From contig NC_079148.1 of the NCBI RefSeq assembly GCF_945859685.1, forward strand, positions 21,897,946 through 21,961,945: 64,000 bases of DNA, given 5' to 3'. The DNA comes from Eupeodes corollae (taxonomy: Eukaryota > Arthropoda > Insecta > Diptera > Syrphidae). The translations under genes were made by a program, and so were the position numbers. Positions within the stretch are counted from its first letter, which is position 1. Every line of letters starts with the position of its first letter. Under the pieces are notes generated by a model, which was given only the letters and a program-made list of their open reading frames with translations, was not told the origin of the DNA and made no database searches. Below, piece after piece: positions 34,500 to 45,422 of this stretch.

Positions 34500-35230
34500 C
34501 CAATTGACCTTGATACCAAAAACAAAACATAAATTGACTCAAGTAGCCATGATGGTCGGTCCTTCCGAAGCATTATTCATCTTTCATTTGATTCGGATTC
34601 TGATTCTGATTCGATAGTAAACAAATCTCAAGATTTGTTGGCATCACAATCAACAAAAATCAACTAAACTGCAAAGACACACTGAACGCAGATAAAAATC
34701 ATTTTCCAATAAAAATTCAAACCGACGCGACGCGACGTTGAAAAATATGGACCATGACAAAACTTTAGTTGTACCAATGCCAAAAAAAAGCTTGAATCTT
34801 GGCGGCTAATGTTTTCCTTATGGGTGTGCCTTTTCTTTTTTGTGCTTCAGGTTCAGCTCTGCCAAAATGTGGAAAAATGGTGTGTCTTTTATTGTTGTTT
34901 TTGTTTGTGTATAGTTTGGAATGCTCACAGCAAGGAATGTGCCCAAGCTCGAGCTGGGAGGGGAGTGTGTGTCAAAATGGGCTGAAGAATTAAATTTTCA
35001 TATTTTAACGCCTGACACAAAAGATTACTAAGTAGATCATATTTTCCGGACACATATTTGTGTGAGGTTTGGATGGCGGTGGCGGTGGCGGTGACAAGTT
35101 TTTCAATTGAGCAGAAGAGCAAACAGCACGCCTCAATCGAGAATGGCGTGGCGCGGCTGGGCGCTGATGATGATGATGATGACGCGACACAAAACGGAAA
35201 TAGAAAAAGGAAACTGTTGAGGTTTTTCTT
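34500..35230. promoter_or_regulatory. GC-richer island with GGT and GAT triplets
   Basis: CG-rich words (GACGCGACGCGACG at 34723, GGCGGTGGCGGTGGCGGTG at 35075, GATGATGATGATGATG at 35165) sit in otherwise non-repetitive DNA. The plus-strand 64-codon frame at 34799-34993 has a hydrophobic run and six Cys, but no start context or homologous domain I recognise. I treat the island as possible regulatory or untranslated DNA. Confidence 0.3.
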
Positions 35231-35909
35231 TTAGGTTTTTTTTATGAAAACGTTGTGTGTGTTTTTTAACATTAAAGTGAAGGCGATTACAACATTGACG
35301 TTTGAATATTTTGACAGATTTTCAACAATTTCCATGAGAAATTTAATGCTTTTGTTTTTGGCTTGCTACTTAACGAGAGTTTTAGCATCATTTGTTAAAC
35401 GTGACAGACAATTTTGATGTTTTGGCCATAAATTAAAAGTGAAATTTACGAAAATTCTATGAAATATGAGCAATGAGAAGGAGGAGTCAGGAATGAGGAT
35501 ACAAATTTACTTTTTTGTTTTCTTTTAAATTATTTCAAGTTTCGCTGAATTAATTAGGTTAATATGTATATGCTGCGTAAGTATGTTGATTGATTTAAGG
35601 AATTTATTTATTTAATGGATTGTTTGGATTTACATCAATATATGAGCACATACCTATATACTCGTATATATATAAATAATTAAAAGTAATTTATTAAATG
35701 GAAAAGGAAAGTTGCCATTTGTTGTGAACAAGCAAATAAATCTTTGAATTACAGGACTTCAATTAATTGTAAACTTTTTGATTGAAGTAGTAAAAGAAAA
35801 ATCTATGGTATCTGATGTAAATAGGAATCACATTTAAAAAATATCACACTAAAAATGTTAAAATAAACAAATCGATTTTGATATAAAACTTTTACAAAGA
35901 AGATAAAAA
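35231..35909. other. AT-rich stretch, no gene seen
   Basis: No supportable feature. Confidence 0.5.
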
Positions 35910-37662
35910 AAGAGGCTGGGATCCGACCCACACTGATAACTTCCCATCCTGTCTATCGATTTTTCTTGTTTAAAAGGTTTGTTGGTTTTCGTGTTTTGTT
36001 AAAAAAAGGTTACAATTGAATTTTTTAAATTACCAACAATATTTTGCATAAGATGAAATAGTTTGATTTCAAAATCTATTTTTGTTGACGAGATTTTTAA
36101 TCGAAAACCAATTTTTACCAATTTTAGTAACTTTTCTTAAAAGTTTTTTTTTATTTCTTATGTAAATAAATACAAATTGTATCAATGAAATTAATTTGAA
36201 GTCAATATCTTCTATAATTCAAGAAACATCGAGAACCGAACATCATTTTTAACAAATGTTCGTACTGTTTTTTGTAGATTTTTTTTTAGAAAAAACGGAC
36301 TGTTGGATTCTTATAAGAAATTCACTGAATGTCTAAAACAATATTTTATGTGAGATAAATTAAGTTTAAAACCAATATTTTGCATTTTTGAAAAGATATT
36401 TGAGTCGATTTTAATTTAATCAATTAGATTTTACTCAAACTTTTACTGAATAAAAAAAAAACAATATTTCTTATTAGACAACATAAGTTGAAAGCCCTAT
36501 TCTCAAATTTTCGGAAAAGATATTTGAGTCGAAAATCAATTTTAAGAACATTTAGAAATGTTTTTTTTAAGGTTTTTATTTTTTGTTAAAAAGCTTTTAA
36601 TTCGATTTTTCAAAAAAAAAATTATCGAATGTTCAAAACAATATTTCTCATAAGATAAAATTATATCTAAGCGAAAATCTCAAAGTTTTGAAAAGATATT
36701 TAAGTCGAAATTAAATTTGTACCTACTTTTGTTAATTATTTGTTAGGTTTTTAATTGTGTGTAAAATAAAAAATTAAAATAGTGCTCAATTTTGATTTAT
36801 GTCAAAATATTTAAAAAATAAAATAAAATTAGTTTAAAGCCAATGTCTAAAAGTTTTGAAAAGTTATATGAGTCGAAAATCAATCTTTACTAACTCTTAA
36901 TAATTTTTTTTTAGGGTTTTATTCTTTGTCAAAAAATTTTCAATTCGATTTTTCTCAAAATTTGACTGAATGTTAAAAACAATATTTCTTATAAGAGAAA
37001 ATAAGTTAAAAGCCATAATCTTAAATTTTTGAAAAAATATTTGAGTCAAAAATTAATTTTTTACTAACTTTGAGTAATGTTTTTTAAGGTTTTTTTTTTT
37101 ATAAAAAAACTGTCAATTAGTTTTTGCTCAAAATTTTACCAAATGTTTAAAACGTTATTTTTCGTTTTAAAAATTGTTTTGGAGATAAAATCATTTTTGT
37201 ATTCGTAAAATTTTCGAGGTGACAATTTTTTTTTTCAGTTTGTTGATTTATAAAAAAATCCAAAAATATATTTGTTTTGCATTACGCTACAATTTAGTAT
37301 ATAATATTTCATTCAAGTCTCTAGCGTTTTTTAGTTCGTGAGATATTTAGGGTTAACCAAAATTTTAACGTTTTTTTAAGCTGCTATGGTAAAAAAAACG
37401 GCCCACGCAATTTTCTTGAGAGCCCTTTCTTCAATGTTGTCTGTATAACAAAATTTATTTGAAGTCGATATCTCTACTAGTTCTTGAGCTACGGACGACG
37501 AAAGTCGCGAACGTACTGACGTACGAACGAACGTACACACGCACGCACAGACATCTCTCTAAAAATCTTTTATTTCGACTTTAGAGACCTTGAAACGTCA
37601 AGAAATGTCGAAATTTTCAATTTGATGAATAGGACAAATTACAATAACTTTCCATGGGAAAC
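35910..37662 (+). repeat. Composite repeat with internal monomers, copy B
   Basis: This is the longest copy of the family. It has the same left end as copy A (AGAGGCTGGGATCCGACC). Six or seven diverged monomers follow, with cores at 36095, 36391, 36515, 36691, 36859 and 37032, spaced about 125-175 bases. Each core reads like AAAGATATTTGAGTCGAAAA and is followed by CAATATTTCTTATAAGA-like sequence. The 3' unique segment (37300-37662) matches copy A closely: GAGAGCCCTTTCTTC, TTCTTGAGCTACGGACGACG, ACGTACGAACGAACGTAC and CTTGAAACGTCAAGAAATGT. A small inverted repeat CTAAC-AAA-GTTAG lies just past the end (37661). It encodes nothing. The architecture resembles tandem-repeat-bearing non-autonomous elements such as Helentron-like ones, but that is inference only. 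Confidence 0.72.
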
Positions 37663-37929
37663 TAACAAAGTTAGTTAATAAGAAAAAAACTTAATACTTG
37701 ATTTGTTTTATGTTAAAGTTGAATTAATTTCAAAGGTTTATACCGAGTTACTAATGGTAAGATCCTTCAAAGGATATAAGAGGTAATGCAGTGAAATAAG
37801 GATCAAATGTGTTCAAATTGAAATGTATTGATACATGAAGGAATTATTGAGGTACGCAATTTCCCGCCACGTTGAAAACGATTAGAATTATGAAATCAAC
37901 TGTGAAGAAAATTGCAATGTCAATGTAAC

Positions 37930-39130
37930 TGCTTTAGAGAAAGGTATAAACAGCGATAAGCTAAATAAAGTCCAACGTTCAGCTTGCCTATGTAGATATA
38001 ACCGGATCGCTTTGCACGACCCCGCCTGCGGCAATGGACACCTTGCTCTACATAACATCTCTTGACATATTTACCAAACAAATAGCTGCAAGCTTTGCTA
38101 TTCACCTCAATGCTTCGCCACAGTGGACTAACAACAACATTGGCCACTCCGTAATTCTAAGGTACTTAGAATCAATTCCAAAGCACACAGACTACACCAT
38201 CCCACAACTACAATTCGACAGATCTTTTTGGGAGGATAGGACATTCTTGGAGGATGAGTCAATCCATTTTTACACATATGGGTCAAAAACAAAAGAAGGG
38301 GTTGGTGGAGGTGTGCACTCTGAACGACTGAAATTAAGTCCGCCTTCCGAAACATTGTAACGTGTTCCAGGCGGAACTTTCGGCCATAAAAGAAGTCTTT
38401 TCCTGGCTCAAAGAAAACGTGATATCAACATCTGATATCCGTATTTTCTCTGATAACCAGGCCGATATCAAATCTCTGGACTCTGTCTCTACAAACTCTA
38501 TAACAGTCCATAACTGTCGATCATCTCTAATGGAGATGGCGCAACAGTTTAATATTCACCTTTGCTGGGTGCCGGGCCATAGAGACATTCCAGGTAACTG
38601 TAAGGCAGATGGCAAGAACTGGCATACCAATCGCTACTTGTAAACTGCTGCTAATGCAAGACGCTGTGAGGAGGACAGGCACCAGGTGGAACAACATCAC
38701 CACGTGTCAAGTCACATAAAACATCTGGCCAACACTGGATTTAAAACGTTTAAGGTGCTTGCCATCTCTAAGTAGATCGCATATAAGCTCGATAATAGCA
38801 CGCCACGAGACTAAGCGTATTCTCAAGTGACTTTTGCAGAAGCTGTATGGACGAGGAAGAGGAAGAAACGGTTCTTCATCTTCTCTGCACATGCCCTGCT
38901 CTGGCTCGAAAACGCAAGAATTACCTAGGAGAATTCTTCTTTAACGATCTAAACTATCTAAATCATATCGGTATAATCAGCCTCTCATGTTTCGTAAGGG
39001 ACTTAAGCTGGTTCCATTTAGCTTAGGAGGAAGCCTCAAGATTTATGTGGTATCACAATGGGCCATTAAACTGGCCTAAGTGTGCCCGTTTTCATCTTGG
39101 ACAGCCACTATAACATTACCTAACCTAGGA
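37930..39130 (+). mobile_element. I/LOA-type LINE 3' end with RNase H domain
   Basis: The C-terminal part of a LINE polyprotein is read on the plus strand in shifting frames. A linker reads YITSLDIFTKQIAASFAIHLNA (38045-38110), followed by QLQFDRSFWEDRTFLEDESI. The RNase H domain comprises FYTYGSKTKEGVGGG (38265-38310), FQAELSAIKEVFSWLKENV (38363-38420), IRIFSDNQADIKSLDS and LCWVPGHRDIPGNCKAD (38560-38613). The first catalytic Asp of RNase H (normally TDGS) is Tyr here, so the domain is dead. The element ends with a Cys/His knuckle, CRSCMDEEEEETVLHLLCTC (38836-38895), and a stop near 39027. Two inverted copies of the composite repeat lie on either side. The I/LOA placement rests on having RNase H plus the C-terminal knuckle. 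Confidence 0.75.
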
Positions 39131-39169
39131 TATATATGCAACGTTTTTGACATCTGCCCCAATTTAAAA

Positions 39170-40075
39170 ATAATGTAAACATAAAAAAACACTACCAAAA
39201 GTTGTTTAATATTGATTTTGGGCAAAAGTTAAAGATATTGATTTCAAACTAATTTTATCTTATAACAAAAACTGTTTTTAAGATTTGTTTGAATTTTTAT
39301 AAAAATGCAGCAATTAATTTTATTTGTAAAAAATAAGAATCTACAAAAAATACAACTTAAAATTGTTTAAAACTAATGGTTTTAATTTTTCGAGAACAGG
39401 TGACGGTATTGAATTCAAAATTATTTTATGCTATGCGAAATTTTGTAGTTAACGTAAAATAATGTTCTTGAAAAATGAAATCCGTATTTTAAAAGCACAA
39501 GAAATAAAAACTTACAAAAATGTTCCTTAAATTGTTAATAATTGGGTTTCGACTGAAAAAGTCAGAAAATAAATAAGATATTGAAATCAATCTTATTTTT
39601 TTCGCGAAAGAGCTATTTTTTAGAAAAATTCAATTGACAACTTTTTTTTTAAATACGAAAGCATACAAAAACAAAAAAAAAATGATAAGAAATGGTTTTG
39701 GTATTATTAGAAGAAAGAAGAACTTACAATTTCGGCTCACACAAAATATCTGTATTAATATTTTTTTAAAGTTTTAGAGAGATCGAAACAATCGATATTA
39801 CATTTTTAAAGTTTGACTTTATTAAATTAAAATACATTTTGTATTAACTTAACAATATTAATACTTGCGATGAATTAAATTTAAATAAAATTCGGTGTTG
39901 TGATATAAATGTAACTAGAAATATAATAAAAACTGTCAAAATATTTTAAGCAGTGTATAAACGAGTTTGCAAGAACAATCATCAATCAAACAAAAAATCA
40001 AAAACCTACAAAAAATACTTCTAAATTATTGGTTTAACGTCTAAATATCTCGACTGAAACTACACCTTTCAACAT
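39170..40075 (-). repeat. Composite repeat monomers in inverted orientation, copy F
   Basis: On the complement, phrases such as AAAACAGTTTTTGTTATAAG (about 39265) and TTTCAGTCGAGATATTTAGA (about 40040-40060) match monomers of copy B. Several units are visible but strongly diverged. No clear left or right terminal segment is seen. Confidence 0.5.
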
Positions 40076-40656
40076 CTATTTAATGTGAAATTTGGGACTC
40101 GTGCTAAAACGAATGTTGCATCATGACTTTTGTCTACTAATGTGGATTGACCTTGAGACAGACACAAACTATGCCTATACTCATAAAATTAAGGGGAAAT
40201 ATAATTACTCCACTTAATTTAAGGCTACTATTTAATAATATAAGAGTTGGAATAATTATAAGCATTTGCAAAATGTTTTATTTTTAGCAACAAAACAAAA
40301 TTAATTCTATTTTAAAAATAGAACAAAATACAAATTAACATCTAAAAGTAGAATGAAATATATACGTTATTAAATTATACCCTAAAGATAACAAATTACT
40401 TTCATAAACAGGTGCAATTTTAAATGCCCTCATTTGTATACTCATTAATTTCATCCATTTTTAGTTGTATCATTCGTATGCATATCCAACCCTCGAAATA
40501 GTAAATTCAAAACTAAACAAAACCAAAAAATATAGCCCCGCATTAAAAAACATTATATAGGTAAAAAGTCATTAATTTCTACAATCATAGTTGATACAAA
40601 ATTTTAGATGAAACATAAATAACAAATTGTATTTAATAATAAATATCAATCAATAC
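40076..40656 (-). other. Presumed start of a large intron
   Basis: This is AT-rich sequence just downstream of the donor at 40656/40655 (minus strand). No further exon with mannosidase-like catalytic motifs is seen anywhere to the left. Confidence 0.5.
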
Positions 40657-41205
40657 CTGTTTAACTTTATTCCGCTTTTCATAGTCGATTAAACTGGGAT
40701 CCTTATCAGTGAAATTTAATAAATTTGGCAGCACTTTTCCTTCGATAATGCCATTATTGTTTTTATTATTATTCAACAACGTTGGTGATGGTGATTTATT
40801 ATCATGCCACATGACAGCTGCCACCCTTTCTGTCAGTACTGTGTCTTCATTATCATCATCATCGCCATCTTCTTCTTCTTCTTCGTGGGATGTGTTAAAT
40901 GTTCCATTAACTGACGGTCGTTGTTCTTCTCCAGCAGCAGCAGCGGCGGCATCATCTTTGTCATGTGACTGAGATGTCATATTATATTTAAACACATTCT
41001 TCGGATGATTGTTTTCGTAGTTCAAGTCTTTCATTTGATTCTCGTGCAAACCAACCGAATCACTAGCGACTTTCTCATTCAAACGGATAATATTTGACAG
41101 ATTGATATTATTTATGAGGGTAATGCCGGTTATCGATACCAAAACGATAACAAAACACACGCCGCCCACCAGCAGCAGCGGGATTTTTTGAGTTTTTTGA
41201 CACAT
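40657..41205 (-). CDS. First coding exon, class I alpha-1,2-mannosidase-like type II membrane protein
   Basis: If the assignment is right, this gene trims mannose from N-glycans in the ER/Golgi. Seen: an ATG at 41205, 183 codons, then CAG|GTATTG, a splice donor in phase 0; read through, the frame adds seven residues and stops. Residues 1-7 are a short basic tail, 8-31 one hydrophobic anchor (IPLLLVGGVCFVIVLVSITG), with a lumenal stem after it. The stem has sequons at N35, N75, N100, N104, N136 and N164, an Ala run (86-91), an acidic run (about 107-121) and Asn-rich stretches. The last residues, DPSLIDYEKRNKVKQ, resemble the segment just before the catalytic domain of class I mannosidases (KxKVKxMMxHAW). 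The catalytic domain itself is absent from the window, so function is inferred; another type II protein is possible. Stem low complexity comes from triplet repeats. Confidence 0.7.
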
Positions 41206-41480
41206 TTTGTATTATTATTTTGTAGTTTTTTGACGTTTGCTTAACGGTATTATAAATTACACTGAATTTGAGTCTGTGCTACAAGCACCACCTCTACTAC
41301 GAATTTATTATGGATGTTGTTGTAGTCGTTCTTCGGCTCCGTCTGTAGTTGTAGCTATTTTGTTGTTGTTTTTTTTAAGAAAAAATGTGGAACACAGCAG
41401 GAGCACTTGAACTGTTTCAACATTTTTAGCACCCGCACCATACAAGCAATTCGTGCAAATTAGAGAACAAAAATATAAAA
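41206..41480 (-). promoter_or_regulatory. Presumed 5' UTR/promoter of the exon at 40657-41205
   Basis: On the minus strand the sequence upstream of the ATG is rich in CAA/CAC triplets (AACAACAACA, GTGCTACAAGCACC complement). It is less AT-rich than the flanks, as in many fly 5' UTRs. I see no convincing TATA box or initiator, so the start of transcription is not placed. Confidence 0.35.
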
Positions 41481-43739
41481 AATGGGGGGGGGGATGGGAA
41501 TATACTTATTTTTGCCTTTTTATAAAAAATACAATAGTTAATGTTATGTGGTGATTTTAATTATGCATATGTGTGTGTTAGTTTGTGTGTTGTGGATGTG
41601 TTGAATGTTTGGTGAATGTGGCATGGTTTGGTAGTATCCTTGCATGGAGCTGAAGCATAATACAACTGTCAACATGCTGAAGAGCAATGTTCTTCTTTTG
41701 GAAGCTGAATGCACTCATTTTTTTCTTCTTTTTTCTGTTTTCGACGACGACGATGAAGATGATGATGTTGATGGGGGTTCTTCTTTTCTTTGTAAAACAG
41801 AGAGTGTTGAGTTTTTCTACTGCGTTTAGAGAATGTTGTCCTCATTTATTTTTTGTATACCCCAAACCCTCCTTTTTTTTGTTTTTTATGGTACCACTTA
41901 ATTTGACTATTTAAGTCACTTTATATGTAGATTTTAGATGTGTATGTGTTTAGAAAAATGGAAGTGGTAGTGAGTTATACAAACTTATGCATCTACTGTC
42001 AACTCTGTCAAGGGGTGGTTTTATAATTTATGTATGTGGTTGAGGGTAATTAAAATATACTAACTTCCTGTTTGGACATTCAATGAGCCGGAAGCTGATA
42101 AAATGATAGCGCGCAGGATATTTGACACTAATTCTTATATGTGGCAATATAATATGGAATTCATTTAACAAACAAAAATTCCATTGATTCTAATGAGGTT
42201 TTTAATTTAATGTTATGCCCGTGGTAGGGAATTCAAGCTATTTGAATAAGTATTTAATAACAAATGTAACGAAGCGTTAAATTTTGTTACTTAAACAAAC
42301 AAATAGAAATAACATTTAATTTTCGATTGAGAAATAATATGAAATGCGAGAATAATTTCATGGCATTTTTTTGGAAGTGGAGGGGGGTTTAAGTGTAATA
42401 AAATTATATTAATTTAAAGTTGGTTCGTTTTCAAAACTAAATGTGTTTCATGACAGTTAAATTAGTTCATCAATTAGATACTATTTTCAAACATTTCTAG
42501 GTTTCAAATAAATTACTGAGTGGATGGTCGATGCGAACTTGATCTTCTTACTCAAGGCTTTAATAAAGATGTGAAATTAAATTTAGTAGCCTGGTAATAT
42601 ATCTGAATTGTTTTGCGTTACCAACTTTGTTTGATTGTTTTGGGAACAAAAGGGGAAATATGTGAAACAAAGAAAAACAAATATCATTCATTTATGTGTT
42701 GACAAAAATTGTTTACATTCAATAATTTGCAAATATTAGAAGATTGAAGTTAAATCAAAATTAGGTCTTCAAACAGTCCATGAATATTCAAATAATTTGA
42801 ACATTTTTAAAACATTGACAAAATTAAGTTTTTATTGACTGTAAAAACAAACCAACACTTTTTAACGTTTTAAGATGTTTTGAATTAGAAAATCGACTTT
42901 TAATTTTTCTATCACATCAGATTTCTCAAACATGCCCTTTTAAAAACGAAAAAGACAACCAAAAACGGTGTTTTTAAGAATAAGTTAAAACACAAAATAG
43001 ACCTTTACAACAAATTGTGTGATTATTGTGCAAAATACAAATCATTTAATATTTGACTTAGTTTTCGTAATTTATGATACCAGTGATGGGTCTACATTTG
43101 ATTCTATCTTAAGATTTGAAAAAACTTGGATGGAATTGTTGTCTTCTTTTTGAAAAAAAAATTTTAGAGTTAATTTCAGCTGCTGATTCCAAATTCAAAC
43201 ACTGATTTTCGCTAAATGCGCTCAAACTCAGAAATACTCATTTTCAATATTATTTTTATATATTTTTTCTTAAATATATATAAATATATAAAAACTTGAT
43301 GCTATAACCTCTAGACTACAAATTGCAATAAGATCAAAAATGGCTTTCATACCATTTTTCGTTTTTATATTTAGAATTATTTTAGCAAAAATGCTTCAGT
43401 TTTCATTTAAAATTAATGTATGGCAAGTGAAGGCTTACAACAAATGAGATATTTTTGAAAAAATGCAGTTACTTGAAATTCTTAAACGGAATATAGAAGT
43501 AAAGGATTGTAGATTGGAGAAATCAACACGAATTTGATTGAAAATAATAAAAAACATAGTTTAAAAAACCTTAATATACGGTTTTTTTCGAATTAAAAAA
43601 GGTTATATCTTAAAAACCTGACGTGCTACATTGATTTTGAAGTCGGATTTAAACTAAAGCTTTCAAAAACCTTAAACTTTGAAAAAAGAATAATACGATT
43701 GATAGTTTGTTAAAAAGTGTATTCGGATAGTTGAGTATT
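41481..43739. other. Non-coding stretch upstream of the mannosidase-like exon
   Basis: This contains a ten-base G run (41482-41492) and GAC/GAT triplets (41740-41775). Two overlapping plus-strand frames at 41644-41914 are low complexity and not recognised. Nothing else is supported. Confidence 0.5.
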
Positions 43740-44015
43740 AAAATGACACAACTTCACAATCTAATATATTAGATACCCGGATATAATTATAAAGAGACAA
43801 TCTAGATACGATGCTATCCGGATAGTATACTATACACGTTCTATTAGATCCGTTGGATGTATTTTTATATACTTAGGTTTAAACTGTTGATATTTAGTTT
43901 AGAAAAATCATTTTTTAATATCAATTAAGATACGAATCAGAATCCGAGATGGAGTATCCAGATATAAATACGGTTATCCGGCACTATCCGAATAGTATCG
44001 GATCCGAATTCAGAT
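43740..44015. repeat. Degenerate ATCCGGATA-type repeat patch
   Basis: The words TACCCGGATATA (43775), TATCCGGATAGTAT (43813), TATCCAGATATA (43955), TATCCGGCACTATCCGAATA (43976) and ATCGGATCCGAATTC (43998) recur on both strands. This gives short palindromes. There is no coding signal. Confidence 0.5.
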
Positions 44016-44239
44016 TCAAATTCAGTTGAACTGTAAAAACGCATCATCAATGCGTTCACAAAATGCATCATACTGACTTGTATGAATATTTTATACCTCA
44101 TTGCTTTTGTAAAGGCAGTACTGATCAAACCTTTCATGAACCGGTGATTTTGAACAGAATATTTTGCATAAGCCGACTATAAAAAAACAATAATTTGGCC
44201 TCTTAGTCCCTATATCTTCAGACAAATAATTCGTACAGA

Positions 44240-45370
44240 AGATTGTGTAGCCTTAAAAAACAACAATATCTAAAAAACTTGGCGTTAAATCTCATACATT
44301 GTAATGATTCTAGATCATTTTGGTCAAATGTACGCACTGTAGCGTTTCGAAATAATAAGTCAACGGTCTCTGCAATCGATGGCTTCTTACTTCAAAACAT
44401 TTTCCATAGCAGACCCACTTATATTGATGAGTTAGATTCCCGATTATCAATGCTAGAGCTAATAGTGGATTTGAAAAAAAATTAAGGATAATAAAGCTCC
44501 GGGTTTAGATGGCATACCCGCCGAGTTTAACACAAATGACAGCTCACAATTTCTAGAAAAAATTTTACTTTTAATAAACAGGATGTATATAGTTGAGACA
44601 ACTCCAAATAACTTCCGATCTTCATACATTTCTGTGATCTTTAAAAAGGGAGATTCTAACCTACCGCAAAACTATAGGGGAATCTCTGTTCTCAGCTCTC
44701 TGCGGAAAATTTTCACTCAATTACTGTACCTAAGGCTTGTTTTTTGGGTTGAAAGAAATAATAAAATAAGTTGTTTCCATGCTGGGTTCCGAGGACTTCT
44801 CTCTACAATAGACCAAATTTTTACTCTAACGAGTGTTGCTAAGCGTTTTATTGATAAAAAAAAGAACCTCTATGCATTTTTTGTAGATTTCAAAGCCGCC
44901 TTTGACACTATACACAGAAGGTTACTACTTTTCAAACTTCCACATATATAGGCTTGTCTACAAAGTTCCTAAGAATATATGAACAACTAATATCAAATAC
45001 AAGTTAAGTGGTGGTAAAAATTGGTATGAGACTGTCAAATCAATTTGCATCTGAAACGAGAGTACCACAGGGTTACATTTTGAGTCCCTTGATTTTTTCC
45101 CTCTTCATTAATGACATTAAAGAAGAAATGCTTGAGCTTAATTATAGAATTCACAGACATGATTTGAATCCAAATTGTTCTCATTTCTTAGCGTTTTGTC
45201 CAATCGTACAGGAAATCAGAAGATTATATTTTAATAAAAATTTTTTTACAACTGAAGAATGTTTTGCAATGAAGAATGGAATAAAAAATGGAGAAAATGC
45301 ATGGAATGGAATGGAAAATGAAGAAACTGGATGGAAAACTATCATTCGATTTTTTTTTCAGAGGCTCTAG
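44240..45370 (+). mobile_element. LINE relic with internally deleted reverse transcriptase
   Basis: A non-LTR retrotransposon on the plus strand. Its linker reads SRSFWSNVRTVAFRNNK (44300-44360) and the reverse transcriptase start is KDNKAPGLDGIPAEFN (44486-44535, shifted frame). It continues FRSSYISVIFKKGDSNLPQN (44613-44672), YRGISVLSSLRKIF, FHAGFRGLLSTIDQIFTL (44770-44830) and YAFFVDFKAAFDTIHRRLL (44871-44930, box A). TRVPQGYILSPLIFSLFIND (45056-45115) follows. It then passes from EEMLELN directly to YRIHRHDLNPNCSHFLAFCP (about 45142-45200), a C-terminal Cys/His segment, so the YADD box and thumb are deleted. The last frame (45008-45370) therefore fuses two distant parts. A perfect hairpin follows at 45375-45422. 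Confidence 0.75.
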
Positions 45371-45374
45371 CATC

Positions 45375-45422
45375 TGTTAAAAGTTAATACACATGTTTAT
45401 ATATGTGTATTAACTTTTAACA
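45375..45422. repeat. Perfect 20-bp inverted repeat
   Basis: The arms are TGTTAAAAGTTAATACACAT (45375-45394) and its exact complement (45403-45422), separated by GTTTATAT. It lies five bases beyond the stop of the LINE relic's last frame and could fold as a stem-loop in the transcript or a cruciform in DNA. Confidence 0.9.

Noticed and set aside
34799..34993. 64-codon frame with hydrophobic N-terminus and several Cys, like a small secreted peptide
   Set aside because: The hydrophobic part comes from T-rich sequence. The Cys spacing fits no family I recognise, and there is no promoter or intron evidence.
40709..40972. 87-codon serine-rich plus-strand frame
   Set aside because: It is the antisense shadow of the acidic and poly-Ala stem of the mannosidase-like exon.
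41644..41914. Two overlapping plus-strand frames with an acidic or hydrophobic run
   Set aside because: The runs are GAC/GAT and T-rich low complexity read in two frames; there is no coding evidence.
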